DNA of 26,587 bases, from contig JAJYTL010000005.1 in assembly GCA_021793055.1 (NCBI GenBank), positions 1 to 26,587 on the forward strand, written 5' to 3'. Shown one piece after another: positions 1 to 7,318 of this stretch. The notes under the pieces were generated by a model. The model searched no databases and was not told where the DNA came from. It saw only the letters and a list, made by a program, of their open reading frames with translations. The stretch's first letter is position 1. Each line of letters starts with the position of its first letter. The DNA is from Pseudomonadota bacterium (lineage in GTDB: Bacteria; Pseudomonadota; Alphaproteobacteria; Ferrovibrionales; Ferrovibrionaceae). The position numbers and the translations under genes are program-made.

Positions 1-224
1 AGCAAAGCCGGATGCTTGCCGCCGATCTCGATCGGCCAATAGCGGATGCTTGCCTGCAGCACGCCGGCCTCGTCGAGCGCGACGAAGGAGAGCGCCGCGA
101 CCGGCGCTACGCCCGCGCGCAAGCGATAGACGGTGCGGCCGTGCCGGTCGGCGCCGAAGGAAAGGTCGAGAAGGGTCTCGATGCGGGGGCCGTCGTCGGG
201 CCGCTCGGGCACAATGGTGAACAT
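1..224 (-). CDS. GNAT family N-acetyltransferase, N-terminal part (cut by window edge)
   Basis: The minus strand reads from an ATG at 224 to the left edge without a stop, so only about 74 residues are present. The visible protein starts MFTIVPERPDDGPRIE, then has FGADRHGRTVYRLR, PVAALSFVA and the stretch SIRYWPIEIGGKHPALL. The order of an Arg-rich DRxxR-like segment followed by the beta strands SFVA and SIRYWPI is typical of the YhbS-like (COG3153) acetyltransferases, which transfer an acetyl group from acetyl-CoA. The acetyl-CoA binding loop itself would lie beyond the edge. The substrate cannot be inferred. The neighbouring dioxygenase gene is divergent and is separated from it by a gene-free stretch. 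Confidence 0.72.
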   Translation of the reverse strand, partial: MFTIVPERPDDGPRIETLLDLSFGADRHGRTVYRLRAGVAPVAALSFVALDEAGVLQASIRYWPIEIGGKHPAL

Positions 225-585
225 GGATGGGTTCCGGTCGCAAGGCGATGGGGAGGCGGAAAAGATCGTCGCCGCTCGGGGCGGGAATCGGGAGCGGCGC
301 TCCGGATCGCCCGCCGGCGGTGGTTTAGCTTCGTCGGCCTCTGCGACGGTAGGCGTGCATGACGTCCTTTCGAGCGGCATCGGTCCGGGTTGCTTCGCGC
401 GTCCGCCCGACCGGCCGCCAGTTTCGACCTCGCCAATCCCCGCTTTCGCCGCATCTCGCGCGGGCGCGGCGGCAGCAAGCTCGGTCCGCCTCCCGCGTCC
501 GTACGACGCGAGAGGATCAAGCTCTAGCACAAGCGCCCCGCGCCGCCAAGCGCCACTTCGGCGGGCGGGTTCGCTCTTGGCTCGA
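225..585. other. Gene-free stretch between divergent genes
   Basis: Several open frames cross this high-GC stretch on both strands, but their translations are Arg, Pro, Ser and Ala rich and resemble no family I know. None has a ribosome binding site or codon pattern that stands out. I see no RNA gene or clear repeat here. The stretch probably carries the leader of the GNAT gene and upstream sequence of the dioxygenase gene. Confidence 0.4.
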
Positions 586-614
586 TTGATCTCGCCACTG
601 TTTTTGCCTATTTT
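586..614 (+). promoter_or_regulatory. Candidate sigma-70 promoter for the dioxygenase gene
   Basis: TTGATC (586-591) and TATTTT (609-614) are separated by 17 bases. Each matches four of six positions of the sigma-70 consensus. They lie in the only T-rich patch of this intergenic region and point at the dioxygenase gene. A short inverted repeat, CGCCGA/TCGGCG (624-643), falls in the predicted leader. This is inferred from sequence alone. Confidence 0.35.
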
Positions 615-686
615 TACGTTCTTCGCCGATCGCCCGGTCGGCGCGCCTATTTGACCCGCTTGCTGCAGTATCCCCTAGGTCTCGCC

Positions 687-1487
687 ATGCCCCGCCAACC
701 GGCCTTGTTTGTCAGCCATGGCTCGCCCATGCTGCCGCTTGAATCCAGCCCGGCGACGGCGTTTTTCGCTGGCCTCGGCGGTGAGATCGACGCCCGGTGG
801 GGCCGACCCGGGGCGATCCTGTGCGCCTCCGCCCATTGGACCACCGCCGCGCCCCGGGTCTCGCTCGCGGAACGGCCCGAGACGATCCACGACTTCTACG
901 GCTTTCCCGAAAGCCTCTACCGGCTGACCTATCCCGCGCCGGGGGCGCCCGGCGTGGCGCGCGATGCCGCCGCCGCGCTCGAAGCAGCGGGCTTTGCCGT
1001 CGGCCTCGATGGCGATTACGGCCTCGATCACGGCGCCTGGATGCCGCTCCGTATGATGTGGCCGGGGGCCGAGATTCCGGTGGCGCAGATCGCGATCCAG
1101 CCCGATCTCGGGCCGGCGCATCACATCGCGCTCGGCCGCGCGTTGGCCTCCCTCGGCGCTGCCAACGTGCTGGTCATCGGTTCGGGCGGCGCCGTGCATA
1201 ACCTCCGCGACCTCGCGCTGCGGCGCCAGGCGGGCAGTTCGGCGACGCCGGACTGGGCGGAGGATTTCAGCGCCTGGCTCGAAGCGGCCGTGGTGGCGGG
1301 CGACGAAGCGGCGCTCGCCGATTACCGCGATCGCGCGCCGGGCGCGCGGGAGGCCCATCCCACCGACGAGCATCTCCTGCCGCTGCACTTCACTTTCGGC
1401 GCCGGCGGCGCGACGCCGGGCCGGCCGCTGTTTCGCGGCTACACCGGCGGCAGCTTGTCGATGGCTGCCTTCGTCTTCGCTGCCTGA
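687..1487 (+). CDS. DODA-type extradiol aromatic ring-opening dioxygenase
   Basis: The product has 266 residues and resembles YgiD and plant DOPA 4,5-dioxygenase of the LigB superfamily. These are cytosolic metal-dependent enzymes that open catecholic rings. The start MPRQPALFVSHGSPM matches the family N-terminus with its metal-binding His. Later come CASAHWTT, HDFYGFPESLY, LDHGAWMPL, GSGGAVHNLRDL and HPTDEHLLPLHF, which carry the other conserved His residues. The frame is open back to a TTG at 651, but the ATG at 687 fits the family length and N-terminus. The gene converges on tRNA-Gln and has no operon partner. The true substrate is unknown, since proteins of this family are often annotated as DOPA dioxygenase without proof. 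Confidence 0.9.
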   Translation: MPRQPALFVSHGSPMLPLESSPATAFFAGLGGEIDARWGRPGAILCASAHWTTAAPRVSLAERPETIHDFYGFPESLYRLTYPAPGAPGVARDAAAALEAAGFAVGLDGDYGLDHGAWMPLRMMWPGAEIPVAQIAIQPDLGPAHHIALGRALASLGAANVLVIGSGGAVHNLRDLALRRQAGSSATPDWAEDFSAWLEAAVVAGDEAALADYRDRAPGAREAHPTDEHLLPLHFTFGAGGATPGRPLFRGYTGGSLSMAAFVFAA

Positions 1488-1521
1488 GAAAGATCGGATC
1501 GGAAGGATCGGACCGGCGCGC

Positions 1522-1596
1522 TGGCTGGGGCGGGAGGATTCGAACCTCCGAATGCCGGAATCAAAATCCGGTGCCTTACCACTTGGCTACGCCCCA
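1522..1596 (-). tRNA. tRNA-Gln, anticodon TTG
   Basis: Read on the minus strand, the 75-base element starts TGGGGC and ends GCCCCA-G-CCA, which gives the acceptor stem with an encoded CCA tail. The anticodon arm is CCGGA, loop TTTTGAT, TCCGG, so the anticodon is TTG and reads CAA, and CAG by wobble. The T arm is GGAGG-TTCGAAT-CCTCC and the D arm contains the usual AGCC...GGTAAGGC. All four arms pair. It lies just downstream of ispE on the same strand. Confidence 0.97.
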
Positions 1597-1613
1597 AGCG
1601 CGACGCGGCAGAA

Positions 1614-1643
1614 CATATAACGCGGGCGGCGCGGCCGTGCCAG
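1614..1643 (-). promoter_or_regulatory. Candidate promoter for tRNA-Gln
   Basis: On the minus strand CTGGCA (1643-1638) and TATATG (1619-1614) are separated by 18 bases, each matching four of six consensus positions. The -10-like box ends 17 bases before the mature tRNA 5' end, which is a plausible spacing. The tRNA could equally be processed from an ispE read-through transcript. Confidence 0.3.
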
Positions 1644-1669
1644 CCTTATGCCGCGGCCGGCGTCACGAA

Positions 1670-2581
1670 CTACGCCGGCTGTCTGGCCAGGACCGGCGTC
1701 GCCCGCAGCCACCAATCGGCGTGCTTGGCCGCAAGCCGCCCTGCCGCCGCCTCGGCCGCGGCCTTTTCGGCGAAAACGCCGAAACAAGTCGCGCCGCTGC
1801 CGGAAAGCCGGGCAAGCAGGCAGCCGGCTTGCGCGCGGAGCGCCGCCAGCACCTCGCCGATCACGGGCAGGAGCGCCAAGGCCGGCGCCTCGAGATCGTT
1901 TCGCGTCGTGGCGAGATAGGCGGCGAAGGCGGCCGCCTCGGCGCCGCTCGGCGATGGCGGCGCGGCGGCGGAGAAAGCGCCCTCGCGGCGCGCGAAAACC
2001 GCCTTGGTCGCGAGCGGTCGGCCGGGATTGGCGAGCACGAGGAAAAGCCGCGGCAGGTCGGCGATCGGCTGCAGCACCTCGCCGATGCCGGACATGCGGC
2101 AGGGCAGGCCGGCGAGGCAGACCGGCACGTCGGCGCCGAGGCTGGGCGCGAGGCCGGCCAAGAGCGCCGACTCTTCGATCCGCCACAGCCGGGCGAGGAG
2201 GCGAAGCGTCGCCGCGGCGTCGGCCGAGCCGCCGCCGATGCCGGAGGCGACCGGCAGTTCCTTGTGCAAGGTGATGTCGGCGCCGGCGGCGATGGCCGCC
2301 GCCGCCTGCAGCGCGCGCGCGGCCTTGAGAACGAGATTGTCGGCGCCGTTTAGGGCCGCGGCGAAAGGCCCGGCGAGACGGAGCGTGAGCGCCGTCGCGG
2401 GCCGCGCCTCGAGCCGATCGCCGACGGCGGCGAAAACCACCAGGCTGTCGAGCAGGTGATAGCCGTCGGCGCGGCGGCCGGTGACGTGCAGGAACAGATT
2501 GATCTTGGCCGGCGCGTCCGCCACGGTTGCGGGCGCGGGCGCGGGCGCGGGCGCGGCCTCCGTGCCTCGTGCCGCCGCCAC
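1670..2581 (-). CDS. ispE: 4-diphosphocytidyl-2-C-methyl-D-erythritol kinase (IspE)
   Basis: IspE phosphorylates CDP-methylerythritol at the 2-hydroxyl, the fourth step of the cytosolic MEP isoprenoid pathway. The N-terminal APAKINLFLHVTGRRADGYH is the family hallmark. PVASGIGGGSADAAATL is the GHMP-kinase ATP-binding loop, and LSGSGATCFGVF is the C-terminal GHMP motif. From the GTG at 2581 the product has 303 residues, with an unusual Ala-Pro rich leader. That start lies just past the stop of the upstream TPR gene and has GGAAG about 11 bases before it. A second GTG at 2524, directly before the conserved core, would give 284 residues but has no visible ribosome binding site. An ATG at 2656 would overlap the TPR gene by 68 bases. 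The gene ends the ETF-QO / TPR / ispE block. Confidence 0.95.
   Translation of the reverse strand: MAAARGTEAAPAPAPAPATVADAPAKINLFLHVTGRRADGYHLLDSLVVFAAVGDRLEARPATALTLRLAGPFAAALNGADNLVLKAARALQAAAAIAAGADITLHKELPVASGIGGGSADAAATLRLLARLWRIEESALLAGLAPSLGADVPVCLAGLPCRMSGIGEVLQPIADLPRLFLVLANPGRPLATKAVFARREGAFSAAAPPSPSGAEAAAFAAYLATTRNDLEAPALALLPVIGEVLAALRAQAGCLLARLSGSGATCFGVFAEKAAAEAAAGRLAAKHADWWLRATPVLARQPA
2529..2552. repeat. Hexanucleotide tandem repeat in ispE
   Basis: The hexamer GCGGGC is repeated four times in a row on the plus strand. In ispE on the minus strand it encodes alternating Ala and Pro in the N-terminal extension, before the conserved kinase core. Being in frame, copy-number changes would not break the gene. 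Confidence 0.75.
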
Positions 2582-2588
2582 GGTCGCG

Positions 2589-4370
2589 TCAGCTTCCGGC
2601 TTGGACGACCCGCGCCGCGTGCCGCAGGTTGAGGCCGGCGCTCTCGCCCAGCCCAATGGCGATCTTGCGCTTCAGGATCGGAATATCCTCGGGCTTCGGC
2701 TTCAAGGTCAGCACGCGCTGCCATTGATAGCGGGCTTCCTCGTGCCGGCCGGCCCGCCAATAGGCGTCGCCCAAGTGATCGTTGATGGTGGGATCTTCCG
2801 GACTCAAGGCCACCGCGCGCTCGAGCTCGGCCACCGCGCGCTTATATTCGTGGAGATGGTAATAGGCCCAGCCCAGGCTATCGACGATGAAGCCGTCGTC
2901 GGGCGCTAGCGCCACCGCGCGCTGGATCATGCGCTGCGCCTCTTCCAGGTTGGTGCCGCGGACCACCCAGGAATAGCCGAGATAGTTCAGCACATAGGGC
3001 TGGTTGGGGTTGAGCCGGAGGGCTTTCAGGAAATCAGCTTCCGCCTTCGGCCAGTCGTGCGATTGCTCATAGGCGATGCCGCGCGCGTAAAACAGCGACC
3101 AGTCGTTGCTGGTCTCCGGCTTCAAACGCGCGATCGCCTCGCTATAGGCGGCGACCGCCTGCTTGAACTTGTCCTCGCCGCGCAGAATGTCGCCGAGGGT
3201 TGAGAGCGCCTCGGTGCGCTGCCGGTCGGCCTTGACCAGCTTTCGCAGCAGGGCCACCGCCCGGTCGGTTTCGTGCAGTTGGTCGAGGCCCCAGGCGATC
3301 CTGAGGTCGGCGCTCCAGCGATAGGGCGAATCGGCGGGGATTCCGTCATAGGCCTCGATCGCGTGGCGCCAATCGCCGGCGCTCTCGTAGACATCGGCGA
3401 GGAGGAGATGGGCAAAGGTGAAATCCGGGCGCAGGTAGATCGCCATCCGGAGATAGACCGAGCCGACGCCGAGCCCGGTATCGGCTTCGGTGATGGCGGC
3501 GATGCCGTACAACGCCTCGGCGGCGCCGGCGGAGGCGCTGCCGACGAGCGGTTTTGGCGTCGTCGGCGTGTTCACCATCTTGAGTGCCGCCTGGATGCCG
3601 GGATTCTGCGGCTGGTCGGCAAGGAAATTCTTGAACAGCGCCCGTGCCGCGTCCTTGCGCCCGTGGCGTTCGAGGAAATTGCCGTAGGCCGCGACGACCT
3701 CGGCGGATTCGCCGCCGCTCGCGATGGTGGCGCGATAGTCCGCGTCGGCCTTGGCGCTGTTGCCGGCGAGGTCCTCGATCAACGCCGCGTGGAACTGGCG
3801 CAAGGGATCGAAGGCGGGAACGCCAGCGAGCGGCTGCAGGGCGGTTAGGGCGGCCGCGGTATCGCCGGCGCCGGCTTCGCTCCAGGCCATGAGCATCGGC
3901 ACGGTGAGCGACTCGAGGCCGACCGGCTGCATGGCCTTCAAATAGGTCAGCGCCGCTTGCGGGCGGTTTTCCTTGAGCGCGATCACGCCGAGAACCAGGT
4001 TGGCGAGGCTTTGCCCGGGATTCTTGGCGTGGATGCGCAGGGCGAGCGGCCGCGCGGCCGCGAAATTGCCCTGCATCAGCTGCGCCGCCAGCGCGTTACG
4101 GGCAAGGAACAGGCTCTGCGGGTCTTGCGCCGCAGCGCGCGCGAAGAACGCGGCGGCAGTTTTGATGTCGCCCTGGCCGCGGGCGAACTGGCCGGCGAGA
4201 TAATTGCCGTAGGGTGATTCGAAAACCGCCGGCGCCGCGCTTTGCGCGCCTTGCGGCGCGGCGCAAGCCGCGAGAAGAAGCACACCGGCGAGCGCCGCGA
4301 GGCGCACCGCCCTACGCCCTCGTCCGATGATACCAGACGGGTGCCGACACGCCGTTACACGCATGTTCAT
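2589..4370 (-). CDS. Tetratricopeptide-repeat lipoprotein
   Basis: The product has about 593 residues. An N-terminal basic stretch and hydrophobic helix end in the lipobox LAAC, with the modified Cys at about residue 36, so it is predicted to be a lipid-anchored envelope protein. The rest is helical TPR units, clearest toward the C-terminus (LNYLGYSWVVRG, DSLGWAYYHLHEYKRAVAEL, INDHLGDAYWRAGRHEEA). Such proteins usually act as scaffolds, and no partner can be named. Starts at 4370 and 4364 are both possible; AGG lies 9 bases before the second, a better ribosome spacing. The frame is also open to a TTG at 4406, which is less likely. It sits between the ETF-QO gene and ispE on one strand, an order I recall from other alphaproteobacteria. 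Confidence 0.88.
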   Translation of the reverse strand: MNMRVTACRHPSGIIGRGRRAVRLAALAGVLLLAACAAPQGAQSAAPAVFESPYGNYLAGQFARGQGDIKTAAAFFARAAAQDPQSLFLARNALAAQLMQGNFAAARPLALRIHAKNPGQSLANLVLGVIALKENRPQAALTYLKAMQPVGLESLTVPMLMAWSEAGAGDTAAALTALQPLAGVPAFDPLRQFHAALIEDLAGNSAKADADYRATIASGGESAEVVAAYGNFLERHGRKDAARALFKNFLADQPQNPGIQAALKMVNTPTTPKPLVGSASAGAAEALYGIAAITEADTGLGVGSVYLRMAIYLRPDFTFAHLLLADVYESAGDWRHAIEAYDGIPADSPYRWSADLRIAWGLDQLHETDRAVALLRKLVKADRQRTEALSTLGDILRGEDKFKQAVAAYSEAIARLKPETSNDWSLFYARGIAYEQSHDWPKAEADFLKALRLNPNQPYVLNYLGYSWVVRGTNLEEAQRMIQRAVALAPDDGFIVDSLGWAYYHLHEYKRAVAELERAVALSPEDPTINDHLGDAYWRAGRHEEARYQWQRVLTLKPKPEDIPILKRKIAIGLGESAGLNLRHAARVVQAGS

Positions 4371-4463
4371 GTGCCTAACAAAACAATAGCGGGACGCCGG
4401 TGGCAACGGCTATTTGAGCCCCGCGATCGCCTTTCGTCTTTTTCGTGTCCGAGGTCGCGGGCC

Positions 4464-6122
4464 CTACATATTCGGGTAGTTGGGGCCGCCGCCGCCTTCG
4501 GGCACCACCCAATGGATATTCTGCGTCGGATCCTTGATGTCGCAGGTCTTGCAGTGGACGCAATTCGGGGCGTTGATCTGGAGCCGCGGCGGGTTGTTGC
4601 CCTCTCGCACGATCTCGTAGACCCCGGCCGGGCAGTAGCGCTGTTCCGGCGCGTCATAGAGCGGCAGATTGATCTCGATCGGAACCGCCGGGTCGCGAAG
4701 CTGGAGATGGACCGGCTGGTCCTCCTCGTGGTTGGTATTGGCGATGAACACCGAGGACAGCTTGTCGAAGGTGACGATGCCGTCCGGCTTGGGATAGGCG
4801 ATCTTCGGCGCCTGGTCGGCGCGTATCAGGCTTTCGTTGTCGGGCTTGCCGTGGCGCAGCGTCCAGGGCACGAGAAAGCCGAGGCCAAGATCGTTCAGCC
4901 ACATGTTGAGGCCGCCGTGGAGCGTGCCGAGCCACAGGCCCCATTTCAGCCCCGGCTTGACGTTGCGCACCTTATGGAGGTCGCGCCACACCCAGGACGA
5001 TTTAACCGAGGCCGGATAGGCGGCGAGCTCGGCGCCGGGCTCGGCGCCGGCCTTGAAGGCGTCGAACGCGGCCTCGGCCGCGAGCATGCCGGTCTTCATC
5101 GCGTTGTGCGAGCCCTTGATGCGCGGCAGGTTGACGAAGCCTGCGGCGCAGCCGATCAGCGCGCCGCCGGGAAAGGTGAGCTTCGGCACCGATTGCAGGC
5201 CGCCTTCGTTGATGGCGCGGGCGCCATAGGCGAGCCGCTTGCCGCCGGCGAAGGTGTCCTTGACCGCCGGATGCAGCTTGAGGCGCTGGAATTCGTCGAA
5301 GGGCGACAGGTGCGGGTTCTTGTAGTTGAGGTGGACGACGAAGCCGACCGCGACCTGGTTGTCCTCGAGATGATATAGGAACGAACCGCCGCCGGTGGCG
5401 CTGTCCAGGGGCCAGCCCTGGCTGTGCATCACGAGGCCCGGCTTGTGCCGGGCGGGATCGACCTGCCAGAGCTCCTTCAGTCCGATGCCGTATTTCTGCG
5501 GCTCGACGCCGTCGCGCAGGCCGAACTTCGCCATCAGTTCCTGCGACAGCGAGCCGCGAGCGCCTTCGGCGAAAAAGGTGTAGGTGCCATGCAACTCGAT
5601 GCCCGGCGTGTAGCTCGGCTTATGGCTGCCGTCGCGGCCCACCCCCATGTCGCCGGTCGCGATTCCTTTGACGCCGCCGTCCTCGCGATAGAGGATCTCG
5701 GCCGCGGCGAAGCCGGGATAGATCTCGACGCCAAGTTCCTCCGCCTGGGTCGCGAGCCAGCGGCACAGGTTGCCGAGACTGACGATATAGGCGCCGCGGT
5801 TGCTCATCAGCGGCGGCAGCAGCGCATGCGGCACGCGGAAGGCGCTATTCTCGCTGAGGATCAGGAACTGGTCGTCGGTCACCGGGGTCTTGACCGGCGC
5901 GCCGCGGTCCTGCCAATCGGGAAACAGCTCGTTCAAGGCGACCGGATCGATCACCGCGCCGGAGAGGATATGGGCGCCGACCTCGGACCCTTTCTCGATG
6001 ACGCAGACCGAGCGTTCGACGTTCTGCGCCTGGCATAGCTGCTTAAAGCGGATGGCGGCGGCAAGTCCGGCCGGGCCGGCGCCGACGATCACGAGATCGA
6101 ATTCCATCGCTTCGCGGGACAT
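4464..6122 (-). CDS. Electron transfer flavoprotein-ubiquinone oxidoreductase (ETF-QO)
   Basis: This 552-residue membrane-surface flavoprotein passes electrons from electron transfer flavoprotein, reduced by acyl-CoA and other dehydrogenases, to ubiquinone. The N-terminus has the FAD-binding loop GAGPAG (14-19) and the family stretch EKGSEVGAHILSGAV. In the middle are FAEGARGSLSQEL, GIGLKELWQVDP and GCAAGFVNLPRIKGSHNAMK. The C-terminus carries the 4Fe-4S site, with cysteines at 497 (RYCPAGVYE) and 521, 524 and 527 (NCVHCKTCDIKDP). Length and motifs are complete. AAAGG lies about 10 bases before the ATG and supports this start. The gene heads the block with the TPR lipoprotein and ispE, and is divergent from the uracil-DNA glycosylase gene. 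Confidence 0.97.
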   Translation of the reverse strand: MSREAMEFDLVIVGAGPAGLAAAIRFKQLCQAQNVERSVCVIEKGSEVGAHILSGAVIDPVALNELFPDWQDRGAPVKTPVTDDQFLILSENSAFRVPHALLPPLMSNRGAYIVSLGNLCRWLATQAEELGVEIYPGFAAAEILYREDGGVKGIATGDMGVGRDGSHKPSYTPGIELHGTYTFFAEGARGSLSQELMAKFGLRDGVEPQKYGIGLKELWQVDPARHKPGLVMHSQGWPLDSATGGGSFLYHLEDNQVAVGFVVHLNYKNPHLSPFDEFQRLKLHPAVKDTFAGGKRLAYGARAINEGGLQSVPKLTFPGGALIGCAAGFVNLPRIKGSHNAMKTGMLAAEAAFDAFKAGAEPGAELAAYPASVKSSWVWRDLHKVRNVKPGLKWGLWLGTLHGGLNMWLNDLGLGFLVPWTLRHGKPDNESLIRADQAPKIAYPKPDGIVTFDKLSSVFIANTNHEEDQPVHLQLRDPAVPIEINLPLYDAPEQRYCPAGVYEIVREGNNPPRLQINAPNCVHCKTCDIKDPTQNIHWVVPEGGGGPNYPNM

Positions 6123-6246
6123 GGGGGCGCACCTTTATTTGGGATCGTTCGATTCTCTTTCCGGAAACGTCTTCCGTCACTACCGCGTGGCGGGGCGAAA
6201 AGCAAGGCGCTGGCCGTCCTCGAAAGGCCTGTGATAGCCTTGCGCC

Positions 6247-7164
6247 ATGCCTTTCGATCCGGCTCGTTTTGCGGCGCTTCGCTTCCTCGTCGATGCCGGC
6301 GCCGATGTCGCCGTGGCGGATAGCGCGCAAGACCGCTTCCGCGCGGCCGCGCCGCGGCCGACACCCATGCCGGCGTCGCAGCCGCAGCCGCAACTACAGC
6401 CACAGCCACAGCCACAGCCACAGCCACAGCCGGGTCGGTCGGGGTCGGAGGCGCCGCCCTGGGAACCGGATGCGCCGGCGCTGCCGCCCGCTCTGCCGAC
6501 TCCAAGCCGCCCCGGCCGCCCCGGCGGCGGCGCGCCGCTTGCCGCGCCCGTCGCCGAAAGCGCGACCGCCGAGAGCCGCGCCGCCGAAGGGCTTGCCGAA
6601 AGTTGCCGCACCGTGGCCGAGTTGCGCGCGGCGTTGCAGGACTTCGAGGGTTGCGCGTTGAAGCGGACCGCGACGCAACTGGTCTTCGCCGACGGCAATC
6701 CCGAGGCCGATGTGATGCTGATTGGCGAGGCGCCGGGCCGCGAAGAAGATCGCCTCGGCCTGCCCTTCGTCGGCGAGAGTGGTCAATTGCTCGATCGTAT
6801 GCTGGCGGCGATCGGCCGCGATCGCAAAAGCGTCTATATCACCAATGTGGTGTTCTGGCGGCCGCCGGGAAACCGCCATCCAAGCCAAGAGGAAGCCACG
6901 ATCTGCGCCCCCTTCGCGCGTCGGCATGTGGCGCTGGTGAAGCCGAAGGTGCTGGTTTTCCTCGGCGGCGTCGCGGCCCAGACCCTGCTCGATGTCAGCG
7001 AGGGGATCACGCGCCTGCGCGGCCGCTGGTTCGACTATCCCGGCCCCGATGGGCCGATTCCCGCCTTGCCCACCTTTCATCCCGCCTACCTGCTGCGGCA
7101 GCCGGCGCACAAGCAAGCGGCCTGGCAGGACCTCCTGGCGATAAAGGCGAAAACGGACGGCTAA
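6247..7164 (+). CDS. Uracil-DNA glycosylase, family-4-like, with Gln-Pro repeat linker
   Basis: This enzyme removes uracil from DNA as the first step of base-excision repair. The catalytic domain begins near residue 115. It shows motif 1 GEAPGREEDRLGLPFVG (from 160), SGQLLDRMLAAIG, TNVVFWRPPGNR and the C-terminal motif FHPAYLLRQPAHK (from 277). Family-4 enzymes usually bind a 4Fe-4S cluster through four Cys. Here the equivalents I can identify are Cys136 (EGCALK) and Cys220 (TICAPF). The first Cys of the usual CxxC is absent, and the Cys before RPPGNR is Trp204. Residues 1-115 are a low-complexity leader with a Gln-Pro repeat (about 45-62). No clear ribosome binding site precedes the ATG. The gene is divergent from the ETF-QO gene. 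Confidence 0.92.
   Translation: MPFDPARFAALRFLVDAGADVAVADSAQDRFRAAAPRPTPMPASQPQPQLQPQPQPQPQPQPGRSGSEAPPWEPDAPALPPALPTPSRPGRPGGGAPLAAPVAESATAESRAAEGLAESCRTVAELRAALQDFEGCALKRTATQLVFADGNPEADVMLIGEAPGREEDRLGLPFVGESGQLLDRMLAAIGRDRKSVYITNVVFWRPPGNRHPSQEEATICAPFARRHVALVKPKVLVFLGGVAAQTLLDVSEGITRLRGRWFDYPGPDGPIPALPTFHPAYLLRQPAHKQAAWQDLLAIKAKTDG
6379..6432 (+). repeat. Gln-Pro coding hexanucleotide repeat
   Basis: Nine hexamer units lie in tandem: two CAGCCG, one degenerate CAACTA, five identical CAGCCA and a final CAGCCG. They encode nine Gln-X pairs, all Gln-Pro except one Gln-Leu, in the disordered leader of the uracil-DNA glycosylase. The identical CAGCCA units suggest recent slippage expansion, since the surrounding codon choice prefers C or G at third positions. 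Confidence 0.85.
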
Positions 7165-7204
7165 GCGCATATTTCGTTAAATTTTCGCAAAGATCGCCTG
7201 AGCC

Positions 7205-7226
7205 TTTTCCGCTAACTTGCGGAAAA
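7205..7226. repeat. Inverted repeat in AT-rich gap upstream of the transglycosylase gene
   Basis: TTTTCCGC and GCGGAAAA form a perfect 8-base stem with a 6-base loop (TAACTT), 40 bases after the stop of the uracil-DNA glycosylase gene. It has no run of T after the stem on either strand, so it is not a classical terminator. It may still be a terminator-like or operator hairpin. Confidence 0.45.
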
Positions 7227-7243
7227 ATATTGTAAAATGCTCA

Positions 7244-7252
7244 TTATCCACA
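7244..7252 (+). promoter_or_regulatory. Perfect DnaA box
   Basis: TTATCCACA is an exact match to the high-affinity DnaA box. It lies in an AT-rich gap between the uracil-DNA glycosylase and transglycosylase genes. TAAAAT (7233-7238), close to a -10 box, lies just before it, so bound DnaA could affect this promoter. I found no second box nearby. Confidence 0.45.
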
Positions 7253-7318
7253 GGAAATCGGAGTTTGCCGGCGAGTCGGGGTTGCCGCCCGCAGGTTAAT
7301 AGTTTATGACCGCCCGCC

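Noticed and set aside
6379..6432. The hexamer repeat as a CRISPR array
   Set aside because: The units are six bases with no spacers and lie in frame inside a gene.
7165..7318. The DnaA box gap as a replication origin
   Set aside because: Only one perfect box is present, and no parA, rho, hemE or dnaA type neighbours lie nearby.
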